Shown: one piece after another, positions 1-12,800 of the stretch
Position numbering within the stretch: the stretch's first letter is position 1
Layout: each line of letters begins with the position of its first letter
NCBI GenBank assembly: GCA_038380795.1
Contig: CM076267.1
Location: forward strand, 34,782,232 to 34,846,231
Reading direction: 5' to 3'
Length of the DNA: 64,000 bases
Source of the DNA: Pyrocephalus nanus
Lineage: Eukaryota > Chordata > Aves > Passeriformes > Tyrannidae
The notes under the pieces: model-generated
What the model saw: only the letters and a program-made list of their open reading frames with translations
Database searches by the model: none
What the model was told of the DNA's origin: nothing
Position numbers and translations under genes: made by a program

Positions 1-471
1 TTGTCTATTTCTGCATCAATCTTACCGTCTGAGGAGATGATGCTTCCCGGTAATTAAACTGCTGGATTGATTTGAGCTCTGTTTCACCAATGGTGATATG
101 GGGATGATGGGAGACTTCCTGAGGTGCAGGCTGATATAAAACTTCTGTTTTCTTCAAGCTGACTTCCAGCCCAAAAAGCTCAGCAGCCTCTGCAAAGCAG
201 GATGTCAAACGCTGCAGAGCTACTTCTGTGTGGGCGACGAGGGCGGCATCATCAGCGTAAAGCAGCTCATGGACAGGATAATTTAAGGTCTTAATGTGGG
301 CCTTCAGTTGCCTTAAGTTGAAAAGGCTTCCATTGGTGCATTATTGAATGTAGACACCATTTTCATCATCGAGGTCTGCCGTGGCCCTATGGAGCATCAT
401 GCTGAAGAAGACTGAATAAAGTTGGTGTGAGAACGCAGCCTTGCTTCACACCATTGGCTATTGGAAAGGGC
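1..471 (-). mobile_element. RTE-like non-LTR retrotransposon reverse transcriptase fragment, broken, cut by window edge
   Basis: Read on the minus strand this encodes the core of a LINE reverse transcriptase. Near 430-471 is the RT signature NGVKQGCVL. The catalytic YADD box is at 248-259, followed by AALVAHTE, and then by a stretch ending in KKTEVLYQPAPQE at about 113-150, typical of RTE-clade and related elements. The copy is dead: a one-base frameshift lies near 390-410, an in-frame stop (complement of 341-343) follows the segment ending VYIQ, and a second frame break lies near 50-60, after FNY. The element continues past the left edge of the window. RTE elements are rare in birds. The known avian family is AviRTE, and I infer that this may be a copy. 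Assignment to the clade is from motif memory, not from an alignment. Confidence 0.75.
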
Positions 472-1540
472 TAAGAAAGTGCATGGCCATATCTGACATA
501 TCTATGTAGATAAGGAGTGAAGTATCTCTTCACTGCCCCTATAACCTCAAATTCACCTTTATTTACCTTTTGGAAACAAATCATCTGCTTTATAAAATGC
601 TGGTGTAATTACTTTCTGTGAATAGAGTCCAAAATTCTTCTGAAACAATACTGTGCCAGTGCAAGTTTGGAGTATTTTAATTTGAATTGCTAAAATTGAT
701 ATTTAAAATGGGCCTTTATTGTGATTCTACTCCACTGTTGGAGGCAGGGGAAAAAAGCAAGGAAGAAATTTCAGCATCAGAAAGACAAAGCTAAATAGCA
801 AATACAGCTATTATTCAGAGTGTAACTGAAGGGTTTTTTGGCAAAAATGTAATTAAGATTAAATTGCAAATGCTGATATAGAGGCAGGCAGATATTTGGG
901 CATATGTGTGGGTATATATGTCTAAAATCAAACCATTCCTTGGCAGGTGCAACCAGTCCAAGGTGATTGTGAACTTTGTTATGGCAGAGACACTATTTTT
1001 ATCTGAAATAACCAGTGTCGTGGGTTTTTGTTTTGGTTTGGCTTTTTGTTTGTTTGGTTTTGTTTGGGTTAGGTTTTTTTCCCATTTTAGCAAAAGGGAA
1101 GTTACTGATTTGTTTTTATGAAGATATTTTGCTTTCAGTATAATTGCTGCATGGAAAGCCAAGATATATATATATATATATATATACACACTACACACTT
1201 TTGATAATTTGTGTTGTTTGATAACAGATTGTATTACAACACAAGTAACTTAACATCTCCCAGAAATTTCTTTGAAATCTTCAATAGGAGGAAGGTGAGG
1301 ACTTTCCAAAGCTTGTGTGCACATTCTCTCTTTAGGGTCTCAGCTGTGCCTGTAGCCAAGGTGTTCTTGAAGCTGATTTGGTTGGTCCAGCCTCACTTTC
1401 CCTTTGTAATCTTGATCCTTCATGTGCAGACACATTTCTGAGCTGTGTTCACCCCATTTAGCACACCATTACATCACTGAGAAGTGTAAGGGAAATGTTT
1501 TCTGAAGACTGGAAAAGCAGTTAGGAGGATTGTAGCGAAG
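472..1540. other. AT-rich unique sequence with T/G-rich run and TA repeat
   Basis: No gene or dispersed repeat is recognised here. A T-rich run with GTTT and GGTTT steps covers about 1020-1080, and a short (TA)n tract lies at 1164-1186. The short open frames on both strands have no splice or homology support. Confidence 0.5.
1164..1186. repeat. (TA)n microsatellite
   Basis: About eleven uninterrupted TA dinucleotides, followed by a short CA-rich run. Confidence 0.9.
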
Positions 1541-1870
1541 TGCTTCCAGTACTTGAAGGGAGCCTACAAGAAAGATGGACAGGGACCATTTACAAGGGAC
1601 TGTAGTGATGGGACAAGGGGAAATGGCTTCACACTGACACAGAGCAGGTTTGGATTGGATATCAGGAAAAAACTCTTTACTGTGGTGGTAGCAAAGCACT
1701 GGAACAAGTTGTCCAGAGTTGTGTTTGCCTCATCCCTCAGGTGTTGAAGGCCAGGTTGGATGGAGCTCTGAGCAATCTGTGCTAGTAGAAGCTGTCCCTG
1801 CAGATGGGGCATTGAAATGAGATAGTCTTTAAAGGTCCCTTCCAACCAAAACACTCTGTGATTCTATGAT
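1541..1870 (+). mobile_element. CR1 LINE, 5'-truncated 3' end
   Basis: This matches the familiar 3' untranslated end of avian CR1. It has the 'cttccagtacttgaagggagcc' block at its start (1543 on), a middle with 'ggcttcaca...gtttggattggatatcagg', and the closing 'aaaggtcccttccaacc' followed by 'ctctgtgattctatgat' at 1854-1870. The final ATTCTGTG/ATTCTATG-type octamers are the CR1 3' end rather than a poly-A tail. The copy is 5'-truncated and diverged, so it is a fossil. Small open frames here on both strands (for example 1564-1854 minus) are shadows of the repeat. Confidence 0.92.
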
Positions 1871-1983
1871 CAGTTGGGGGATACTGAAATAAGGAAAAAA
1901 AACCTCCTGCAGTTCTTCTCCAAAAGACTTACTTTGGGGCTACTTCTGAGGATATTTATGCTGTGACACCCAAACCCCTTCAG

Positions 1984-2121
1984 ATTTTTGTGTGCACGTT
2001 GTGAGTGATTTGGAAGACTGGTGTAAATACAGGAAATTAATACATAATATGTGGTTAGCTTTATTTGGAGGTGTGGATGAAAAGTATCAACCTTATTTCT
2101 TCAACCTGGCAAAACATGAAG
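1984..2121 (+). CDS. candidate internal coding exon, protein not recognised
   Basis: A 138-base open segment lies between a 3' splice site (...ccccttcag at 1983) and a strong 5' splice site (gaag|gtaagg). Read with two bases completing the first codon it gives 45 uninterrupted codons, starting FCVHVVSDLEDW and ending FFNLAKHE, and leaves phase 1. Residues are Trp-, Tyr- and Lys-rich with no low complexity, which favours real coding over chance. I do not recognise the family. The next possible acceptor, at 2871, would continue in the same phase for 20 codons (ELVQGEFYLQQNC...) but then meets TAA and lacks a clear donor. The polypyrimidine tract is only moderate. The segment could be chance, or an exon of the same gene as the 21-37 kb series or of another gene. 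Confidence 0.4.
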
Positions 2122-5100
2122 GTAAGGAGTATAAACTGGTGGGTGTTTTTTTGTTTTGTTTTTTTGTTTTTTTTTTTTTTAACTGTGAAGTACGGACCTG
2201 ATTCTTTTACACAATTATACAACCTCTTTTCCCACCTCTCTTTCATGCTAACTAATGAGCTTGTAGTTACTCTGAGCTTCAGAAAGCTTTTACACAAAGG
2301 TTAAAGAGTTTTACTGTGCACTTTGCCTGTCTGAATTTTACATTCAGCTAGGCTGAAATCTTTGGGTTAAGGAGGTTATTTTTTTTTTTCAAGCCTTACA
2401 GCCTGAAATAGGAGAAATGCAAAACTGTGGGAAGTGCCACATCACAGCTGTGCTAGAGAGCAGCATGCAGTAAGATTGTTTGGCACTCTGTGCTCACCCT
2501 CTTTGTCAAAAGGGTATTTAGTCTATCTTCATCAGCAAGTGGTCTGGTAGAGGGGAAAAGGTGGTCCTGAGAATGTTAACTTCCATGTTAAATATTCTGG
2601 AGGGAAGATTATCCTCTAGCATCCATGGATGAGTCCTGTCAAGGGAACAAAGTGCTTTAGTTTGGCTCTTGGATTCTGCCTTTTTGCTCAGTTTCATCCC
2701 CAAAGATTTCCCTTGATGTGCTTCCCAAGATGTGGGAAAGCAAAACCACGATAGTGTTCAGTCAGGGGTGTCGCTTCAAAAAACAAAACGAAAGCCTTTC
2801 ATCTGTTCATGCTGGGTGGTGAAGACCTGGATTCTGTCCCTTATCTCCTTGTGTTATTTTCTTTTTTCCAGAACTAGTGCAGGGGGAATTCTACCTGCAG
2901 CAGAACTGCTGTGTTGGGAAGGACCGTGCATAACTCATTCATGGTTCACTATGTCAGCTCACTAACTGAGCAGACCTGCTTTTACCAGACTGATTGCACT
3001 GTTCTGCTCTGGGAAAATTGTCTCTAGGAGAACAGAGGAGTCTTCTGAAATAAAATGAAGCTTTGGAAACATTTAGGCAGCCTAGCCTGGTTTGTGGGAA
3101 TATGTCTGGTATCTTTGTGTGGGCTGGGAGTGAGCCTTTCTCCTTCCCTTGTTTCTCCTTGGCATAAGCATGAGTTTGTTATGATGAGGACAAATTGCTC
3201 AAGAGTTGTTTTTGGGACCCTTCTAATAAAGATGGTGTTGAAGATGATTGCAGGAGAACCTGGTGATTTTAGCATCACTACTGCATGTTTGGAGGAGACT
3301 GACATTTAGCTAAAATCAAAATATAGGAACAACACAAAGGAACAGGTAGTACTGATTTCTGTATGTTCAAGAGGTCTTTGTTGTGTTGGTTGATTGATTT
3401 GGTTTATAAATTATAGTCTTATAGGATTTTATGTTTTGTTGCTCACTCTTTTGCTTTCACCTTCACTGCCTCTAAATTAACCTTGCCAAGTAATGGTGAC
3501 CACTCAAAATCCTTTCTAGATCTCACAGAGAATCCTGAATGTGTTGAAGAAGGGCACCTTAAGCTTTTAATTTCATTCTCAGATCTTTACTTGATAGAAT
3601 ACTTGACAGATATCAGCACTGCATTTGGCTTTTAATAGCTGAATTTTTGCTGACGAAAATGAGATGGTTTCTAGCGCTGGTCTAGCTGTTTTTACCTCAT
3701 CTGATATCAGTGTTAGGAGTGAATAATTCTTGTGAGGGCCTTCCCTGATAATGTCTTCTTTAAAAAACATTAATGTAAGATTGAGTGAAGTTAATAGTCG
3801 TATGTACCAGAGAGATTCCATCACCTGTTACCGTGATGATTCTCCTGGATGCTGCATTGTAATTAAACAAATGAATAGAAGCTGTCTATCTTGGTTGGGT
3901 TTTTAATCAATTGGATGGACAGGTTGTTAATCAAGCTAGAAGAGCATTAAAAGCCCTGTGTGGGCGTATTTCTTGTACTGTAGTTGTTTTTTCTCTTTTA
4001 TTGACGTTTCTTTTTATTAAGTTTTTTCTGAAGACCAAAGGATAAAAAAACAGAGCAGGAGAAACAGAATCTTCTCACTTTCACTGTTTCCCAACAAATC
4101 AAGTAAAGAGAAAAGGAAGAAAACTGAAACTGAAAGATCTGCATGAAAAAAAGAAAGTATATATAATTTGTGATTTAATTAATTTTCCAAAGAAATCTGT
4201 TAAAAAGAACAGAATATGGAGGGGAACAATTTTTCCTTTCTGAAGGAACATGTGCAGCAAAAAAATGCAGATTCAGTCTGGCTAAAAGTATACAGAAATC
4301 TGGTCAAAAAACCTCAATTCCTTTGCAAGTCTATCCTAGTGCAAATTAATTATGTAAATAATAAGGGTGACTACATCAAGTTCATTGCAATTAAAAAACA
4401 CTCCTTTAATCAAACACCTTGGTAAATTGGAATGTCAAACATCTGTCATGATTTTAGTCATAGGATAAGTATTTCTTTGAAGGCATGAGAGGTGGTTTCT
4501 GTACACCAGTGACCTGGGCATTCTGGTGGAAAATGGAAGACCACGACTGCGTTGTCAGTTTGGAGGTAAATTTGGTTATTTATGCCAGTTGAGCAGCTTC
4601 AAGGGGAGAGGCTTCTCAGAAATAACCATTTGATATTAAACGAAAAGCAAATTAAAAATTCGTTTTTAGGGCTGATTTCCATGGGCCTTTTCTGTAGTTA
4701 TAAAAGGAAATGTTCTACAGTCTGGACTGATTTGCCATTCCTCTGATCTTAGGGAGTATCTCCCTGTCTCAGACCCTGAGACCAGGCCTTCAGAAGACCC
4801 CTTAGTGGCTTCTCTCTGGTAAGAGAATTCTCCTTTCTCAACAGCCTTCATCCTCATTTTGCCAATTCCTTTCCCAAGACTATAATTTGTAAAATTATTC
4901 CCCGAGGTACATCTCTAGTTCTGTTCCCTGGGTGTTTCAAGCATCATTAATTTACCACCAGCCCGCCGTACGCGCTCCCACCTCTTTCAGAGATGGCGAT
5001 GGTCCTCCTGTCTTCCACTTGTCCTTTTCCTTCACAGTCTCTTCCCCCAGAAGAACCTTTGGCCTGTTCTGTGGGTGGATGTTGTGGTCCAAACTAGAGC

Positions 5101-6789
5101 TGCTTTTTAAGTGCTTTAAGGTCTCCTGTGAAGAACGGGAAATGTGAAAACTCACTGCTTGGGGGGGGAGCAGAAGTCAGACTGAACACCACCTTCCCGC
5201 CAGCAGAGCATCTCGTGACCTGCTAGAGCTGAAATGTTAATGTCTAAGTGGATTTTTATTAGAAGCAGGTCTCCCAGATTCCAATTCCTATGTCAGAGGT
5301 TGCCAGCAATATCAATAAAAAGCCAGCAGTGTGGCCTTTCTTCCCCACTGCAGCGCTGGCGTGTGACAAAACTGAGTATGGTAATTTAATAGCTTCTTTT
5401 TTTCCGCCCAAAACAGAGCCATGTTAATCTGAAAGACAGCTGATTTTTCAAGGTCAAAAGTGCCTGGCTACAAATTGATGAGCTATTATGCATGTCTGTG
5501 GTGGTTTTTTTTTTTTTTTTTTGATGGTTCTGTCTTAATAATATGAGTGCAGAACAGGCCATAAAAATTCCATTTAAGGGTATTAAAACACACCGGGACA
5601 TTTAATCAGGTTAGAATTCCTGTCAGCTGCCTGTAGGCACGGTGTTGTTCAGTCCATCATTAACAAAGTGTGTGTTAGATAAAGACAAAGGGCTGTTCCA
5701 CCATTTCAGATTTCACTGGGATGACCTTTTTTTTTTTTTTTTTTTGCATTTTGCTAATGGTTGTGTGGAAATACAGGGCACAACTGCGGGTACACTGCTG
5801 GTGAGCAGAGTATTCCACTCTCCCTGCTGCAAGCAAATCAATATAGAAAAGTGGAAGAACAGAAAATATTTCCAGTGTGTCACCAACAAAGCTTCTGCAA
5901 CACCAATATATGCATTTAGCAGCAAAACTGCATTAAAGTGTAGATTGCATCATCAACTTCCACAACTTCTCTTCGAGGAATAACTTTGCTGGGGGGGTGA
6001 TGCTCGAGGCTGCCCTTGCCCTTACCACTAAAATCAATCTACATTAGAAAATATCGCAGTTTAAAACAGATATTTGAGGTATTTAGAATTTTGCTGGGTA
6101 ACAAAGGTGGTGATATTTCTACCAAGATTAGACCCTATGTAAAATCTGTAAGATAATAGTGTTTGTAAATTCCCATTACACAAACTCCAAGTTTATTTGT
6201 CCCTTTTTACATGGAATTGGGAACGAAAATAAAGCTAGAAATTGGAATTGCACTGCATTGTTTTCACACATAGTTAATGCTTTTAAGAATAAATAATTTC
6301 TTAATACAGAGGATTCTGATTTTAAGCAGTTTAGTCTTTTTTTTAATTATTTTTTTTTTGGCAACTGCTTTAGAAAAGACAAAAAAAAAAGTTTGCTTTT
6401 ATACTGGAAAAGTCTTGATATGGTCCTCAACTCTGTTTTTTAGGTAAAACTTTTTAAATTCTGCCATTTGTGTCTCTGTGATTGTCTTATTACTCACATG
6501 GATTCACTTCAAGTGCAAAATATTCAGCTTAATGAGCAAAATCTATTTTAAATAATGCTTAATCTATTTCAGTCTTGCCAAGAATTTATGACACTTTCAG
6601 ATATTTTGTGCTTTTGTGTCATATATGTTTAAAACCTCCACGAATGTGCAGTTTCTCATGCTTTTCATTATTTTTACAAGGCAGTCAGATCCTTTCATTC
6701 CCCCTGCCTGCCATTCTACTGATGCCTGATAGAAACTTCCAAGTTGGGCATTGCAGCACAATTTGGGTTTTATTTTCTGGTGGGTGTTT

Positions 6790-6790
<1 letters not shown>

Positions 6791-6831
<41 letters not shown>
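6791..6831. repeat. 41-base poly-T tract
   Basis: Forty-one consecutive T, the longest homopolymer in the window, preceded by 'ggtgggtgtttg'. It could be the poly-A tail of something retroposed on the minus strand, but the sequence to its right (6832-7000) is not a repeat I recognise. Exact length is likely to be unreliable in any assembly. Confidence 0.9.
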
Positions 6832-6832
<1 letters not shown>

Positions 6833-9800
6833 TTCCTGGCTCTAAAGAGAAGTGATCTGGCCCATTTTGCTTACTTGAGGTGAGCTGAATGTCACTTTGC
6901 CTTGGCAATGTCACCGAGGTGAGTGGGGTTTGTGCTCGCTGCTGGCAGAGCTTGGCTGGCCAAAGGGTGAATAATCTGCTGCCTGCCAAGGTGGGGACTG
7001 CTCCTGCCCCCACCACTGCATTCCTCTCTGGAAACCACAGCCAGCTTGGCTCCTGCTGATGAATTTGACCGAGCTGATTCTCAAATGCTGGCTATTGGAT
7101 GATGAAAGGCCGTTTTTAGTTGGCTGTTCCCCTGGCTGAGCTGGAGGGAGGGAGGGAGGAAGGGAGAAGTGCAAAGCCTTCGGTGCTTTCAAGGTGAAAC
7201 TCGTCTATTTGCTGCTTTCCTGAATAATTAAACTATTGCAGCAGTGCTAAGGAAACAGAAAGAGAAGCAAAGATCTGCCTTTAAAGATTCTTCTCCTTCC
7301 AGTTCAAGATCTGTTCATCACAGTTTATTCCAGCATTAAAATCGTGGGCAGAATTGTTCTTCAAAAGGTTGAGAAGAAAATTAAGATGTTAAATGGGATA
7401 TAGGCAGTTAAGTTCAGTGACTAAATGGTAGCTTAAATCGTGGCACTGTGTAAGGTTAGCTGCAGCCACTTTTCAGCTATTTCCTATGACATGTGCCAAA
7501 AAAAGGCACCTGGGAAAGCATATGAAAAGTGGGAGGTTGCATAGCTTTGGGTTCAGTATCTTTAGGGTGACACACCCCTATGGTATTTCTTACTATATAG
7601 CATGAGAGAGAGAGAGGAAACTCGGGAGATTGTAAAAGGCTTTTTATCAAAGTGGTACAGCTCCAGATAATTGTCCTTTTCATGATTGTAATAAAAGCTA
7701 AAGCCATTTGGCCAGTAAAATCCTGGCAAAGTGAGCATTTGGGCAAAACTGTTTTACTTCTGCAGATTGGATGTGCTAATTGCATGATCTGATGCCTTAC
7801 AGAGGAACAAGTGTCTTGAGAGATTCCTTATTAAATATCAGGAAGTGTTTTTGCATAGTTTTACAGAAAATCTACCCAATAAAGAGGCCAATATAAGCAG
7901 CCTGTAGGCCTTCAAAATTGTAGCCTTATGAGAGGAGGCCAGTGATAGCACTTTGGTGGGCTAATACTGCTCACTCATTACATTTTTATTGGGTTTTTAA
8001 CACCCTTTATGTGCCAACCACTGACTGCTATTCAGATATCGCTCTTTTTTTCCCTTTAATTTTCAATAGTGAGAGTTAATCTTTTAGAAGTTACATGATA
8101 TAAAATCTAAGCACAGAATGAAATATTTATCGTTTTCCCTTCCTGTGAATTGACTTTTTTGCCTTATGTGGGAAGCACTCTTAGAACTAAGTATGGAAAT
8201 TTCCATATAGACCATAAGATAATGCCATGCCATCAGTATAACTAAGTAGTAGTAATGTATTGATAAGAGTAGCAATCTCTTCACCTCACTTATTTTAGGC
8301 CCAGAATTTCTGTATGTCCTTGGTCTAATCTCTGCTCTTTCTGCTCAGTTAGTGCCTTAAGCAATATAGTATTAAAATGGTTTTTAAATATGCAGACTCA
8401 AGACTCCCGCATTCCTTCCCTGCTCTCTTGTCTGTAAATTAAGTGCTCAAACTCAGTGTTTACGTAGAGTTTCAGGTCTAGCTCATGGTTTCCAAGTTTC
8501 TGATGTTCTGAAATCCCATTCAGAGCTCATTTGCTCTCTCCCTTATTTGTAGTGACAGCAGAGCTGTGTCTAGATTTGGGTTGTGAGGATACTACATGTC
8601 ACGTCACTTGTAGCTGACAGAACTTGCTAGTAACACTTCTGTGAAATGAGCATCACAGCCCCTCCAAGAGCGAGCTGAGGGTGCTGCGTGAGGAAAAGCC
8701 GGGCAGTGAGGATGTGGGAAATGTCTCCTCTCGTTTATGCACTTACACATCACAAATAAAGCTGCCAACAGCAGTGAGTTATATCTGTCCTTATGCTTAG
8801 TGTATGAGCAATAAGGGATCTCCCTGGGATCCTGCTCTCGTATGTTCACACTCTGAGATTTTCAGATGAGGGCACCTCAGCTGCTCTGAGTTAGTTGAGC
8901 AGCACTTTCGGCTCTTGAAGGACGATTTTGCTGCATATTTTAGTTTTTCTTTTTACTCCAGATCCTCAGGAGGAATTTTATTACTGCTTATTGGATGCCA
9001 AAGGAGGCTTTGCCTCCCGTGCTTCTTCCTTCCCAAGAAAAATTTGCCAAGTTTCCCTGATTTCCGTGTACATACCTTCAAAATCTGGATAGAGATTTAT
9101 AATCTTGTGTTGTTGTCCCCCCCCTCATTATGGCAACAGTTCATACCAGTTCTACCTATTCACAAGGATGTTTATCCCAGGCAAAGAGAACCTTCCTAAA
9201 AGAATGTCTGTCTGATAACACTTGAATTATGGCAACAGCCTGGTAACATCTTGCATGGGTGGCAGCATGCCAATTAATGAATGCATCTCTTGATAATTTT
9301 TAAATTTACAGCTGCAATGAGAAAAATATATTTCTCATCTACATGAAAAAACCCCCCAAAAAACAAGAACCCAAATCCACACTTTAGAAAATGCTCCAGA
9401 ACCCTCACACTATCTGCTGACAGGTGAATAAAGGTGATGAAGCCAGTGACAAGTCTGCTTCTTGGACAAAAAGACAGCTGTCACTTGATGTGATGTTCGC
9501 AGTCTTTTGTAGAAACAATTATAACATGCAAGTTTTTATTCTCTTGTGCAACCTGCAGCTTCCCTTCTACTGATGCAAACATATGCATTTAATAGCATTT
9601 TATAGTTTCTGTAAATCAGCTAGCTTGTGACTTCTTGGGTTGTGTAACCCTAGAGTCCAAAATGTGTTCACTTTTTTATTATCTTTTTATTATTTATCAA
9701 AAGATTTCAAGTTGCTGGAGCTTAGGCCTAAAGTTTTGTTTTCAAGTAAAACATCTGAAGAGCTAAATTCAGTTTGAGAATACATGGGGACAGTTATCAT

Positions 9801-12800
9801 GCCCTGATTGTACTGACATGGCACAAGGCAGGGTCCTACCCTCCACATACACAATTTTTAATATATTTTTTAATATATTTTAGCTGTGTCATAAAATATA
9901 CAGCCTGAGCAAACACTGCAGAGCACACTCTGTTATATTCTGAACCTCTAGAATTTAAATGCTGGTTAAACTGTGACGTGCTTTCCACATGATGCCAGTT
10001 TGGAGGCTGTGCATCTCTGTTCCTAGCACAGCCACCCCTCAGGACTGCGTGGGGTGCAGGGGACGGAGTCTCCTCTGCCTGGGAGATGAAAAGGGGGGAG
10101 TTTTGCAGTCCCTGTAATATCTGTTGCTCAGCAGTAAAGTCCTGATGTAGGAAAGGTGTGAGGAGGAAGGACTGGGGGGGGAAAAGCATCTCTGAAAGGC
10201 AGGAATTTCACCTGCAAAATGCAGATGCTCTCAGTTTGGGTCTGTGGGATGACTTGGAAAGAAGGACCAATCCTGGATAGCCCGGGGTTTCTTTCAGCAC
10301 ATTCAAGATCTGCATCCTGAATCCATTTGCTTGTGATGCCAAGGTTTCAGATGTGTGAATCTGAGCCTTTTTTGCAAGGAGAGGGGTGGGAGATCTGCCA
10401 GCAATTGCTGGTAAGTGCTCTGAAAGGATGATCTAAACCCACCAGTTTCACATGCAACACAAATCTCTATTTTTAGAAATTAATCAATAGATGTTTCTGA
10501 AATACAAAATCCCTGATAAAAACCTAGAGCTTCCTATAGAGCAGCTTGCCATAAAAAAAAATTAGACATACGTTGATTTCTATGATATTTCGTATTTTGA
10601 GCTCCATGAATTGCCAAGTATTAGAAAAAACACACTGTATTCTGGATTCTTATAAGTCCTTGCAATCTGCTACTTGAAGTCATTGTATGAGACAAATAGC
10701 ATCTGTTACTCAGAAAGATGTGACAAGGTTTTTGTGATCCTAAGTGTCTGTGAGATGGGAGCTGACTGCAGAAAAGGAGATAAGGTAGCAAAGCCAGTCA
10801 GCTGCAACTTCATCCTTCCACCATTTTTGGGAGTCTCCTCATTTTTTTACCTTTATTTATTCTTACCTATTACCCTTGTCTTTCACCTGGAGTTAGTAAT
10901 GTTCTGTCAAAAGTATACTTTTGTCCCCCAAATATGGCACCTTCCCTCAGTGTGAACAGAGCTTGGATTCTTCAGCTGAGGTTCTAATTTATAATCTGCA
11001 ATTTCTTCCCCTGTTCAGATTCATGGATCTGGCACGTAAACTAGATTTGGATGTCCTGGAATAGATTGGGGAAAAAAAAAAGATAGATGAAACAAAAGGA
11101 TGTAATTTAAAATAACCCACAATTTTTGGGGTCTTAGAGAATATTAAATTGGAGGATTAATATTCTGAATGCATAATTATTATAAAATGTATGTCAAGCT
11201 GGATAACATGCTATGAACAGTAATTGCAAGAAGAGGAAGAGAAAGAATGTCAACCTAAGGACCTGTGAAAGAATTTAGCTCTTTCCCCTGCAAATTGTTA
11301 GTGAACTCATCCTGTTTTCAATTATTCATTGTTTTGACTGTATTCTCAAGTTATATTTTTTACTGGTTTCTTAGTAGAGGAATTTCTTCAAATATTCCCT
11401 ATTTATAGTTTGAAGTATGAACTGTTTTTATTGTGCATGGAGATAATAAACAACACCGAAATATGTTTTAAAATACTTTAGTGAATGTTTTTGTATGCAA
11501 AGTGGTTTTACTTGGGTACACTCATAATGTGACTGCAAAATGCAGGAGAGTGCTGTAAAAATATGTTTGTCAAAGGATACAGAAGAAAACACAGAAAACA
11601 AATATTTTTTTGCTATATTTGTGTATTTCAGTGTAAAGTCTGGATCACTGGTGCCTGATATGCCCATCATTTGAAACTTGTTTAAAATTGTGATTTCCAG
11701 ACAGTGTGGCCTAAGTAACTCTGAGAAGGTTTCCTTATACTGTAGTTTCCTCACAACCCCTGCAGGAATTAAAACTGGATGATGGAATAAGCCATCAAAG
11801 GTTTACCTTCTTATGTATTTTCTAGTCGTATGAGAGAGTCCTGGAAGTAGAGCCATCAGAACAAATAATGTGTGTTCAGAGTGTGCAGCTCAGTGTCCCT
11901 GAGTGTGTTTGCAGCCTTATGGGCTTGTCTATCCATTTATACCCATGCATAAGTTTTTGCTGTTTCCTTACATTGAAGGGTCTTAAAATCCTGTTTCTAC
12001 TCTTGGTCAAGAATTGTAATCTCATGGCATTCCCAGTTTCTTCCAACAGTCTGACTTCTAAATCATTGGTTATTTACCGTGATAAATTTCTTCAGGATTT
12101 GTGAATTTTCCAAGAGTCAGCAGATGTAGTTACCAAAGAAAAACCCAGCAGAGTGTTACATGCACTCTGCTGTAATGACTGTGGTCTAAAATGCAATCCT
12201 GGTGTTGGAAGCCCCTGGGACCTGGAAGAGAGTCACGTGGAATTAGCATTTCATGCTCACGTGCTTCTTGCTTACTTTCCCAGACTTTTGTTGCTGGCAG
12301 CTGTCAGAAACAGCAGCCATGGTTGTATGAACTCTTGGTGTGGCCCAGTACAGCCACTTTCTGTTGGTTTTGGTTTATATTAAAGCAACTACTTACATTT
12401 CCTGGGTATCACATCACTCATTAATTGCCTTATTGCTCTCTGTTATTTGTCCTTAATATCCCTTTGCTGCTGTTGAAGGGTTACCAGCTCATTAAACGTG
12501 GGAAACTGATGCACTTTATAGCTGTTTTAGTTTTTCAAACATCTAATATCAAGAGTGCTTGAGAAGTAACCCACTGGTGAGTGTTGTGTGTTGGCTGGCA
12601 TCTGACATCTCGGGTGGGCCCCAATTGGGGGCTGGGGGAGCATTTTCTTTTGGTAGTGATATGTTCTTTCCTAATGTTGACTGGTTGAAACCACTGGGGG
12701 TTTCCATTGTTGCTCACCTTGTGTGGATTAATCCATTTCTGGATATGAACAGGAATAGAAGGATGAATATGCATCGCTATAAAGATAGCAATTTTTTGTA

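Noticed and set aside
1068..1076. Telomere-like gggttagg within a T/G run
   Set aside because: A single occurrence without tandem repetition. Not an interstitial telomeric repeat.
2872..2965. Exon-like segment after the strong acceptor at 2871
   Set aside because: The frame that fits the upstream donor stops after 20 codons and there is no good donor. Kept only as a remark under the exon at 1984.
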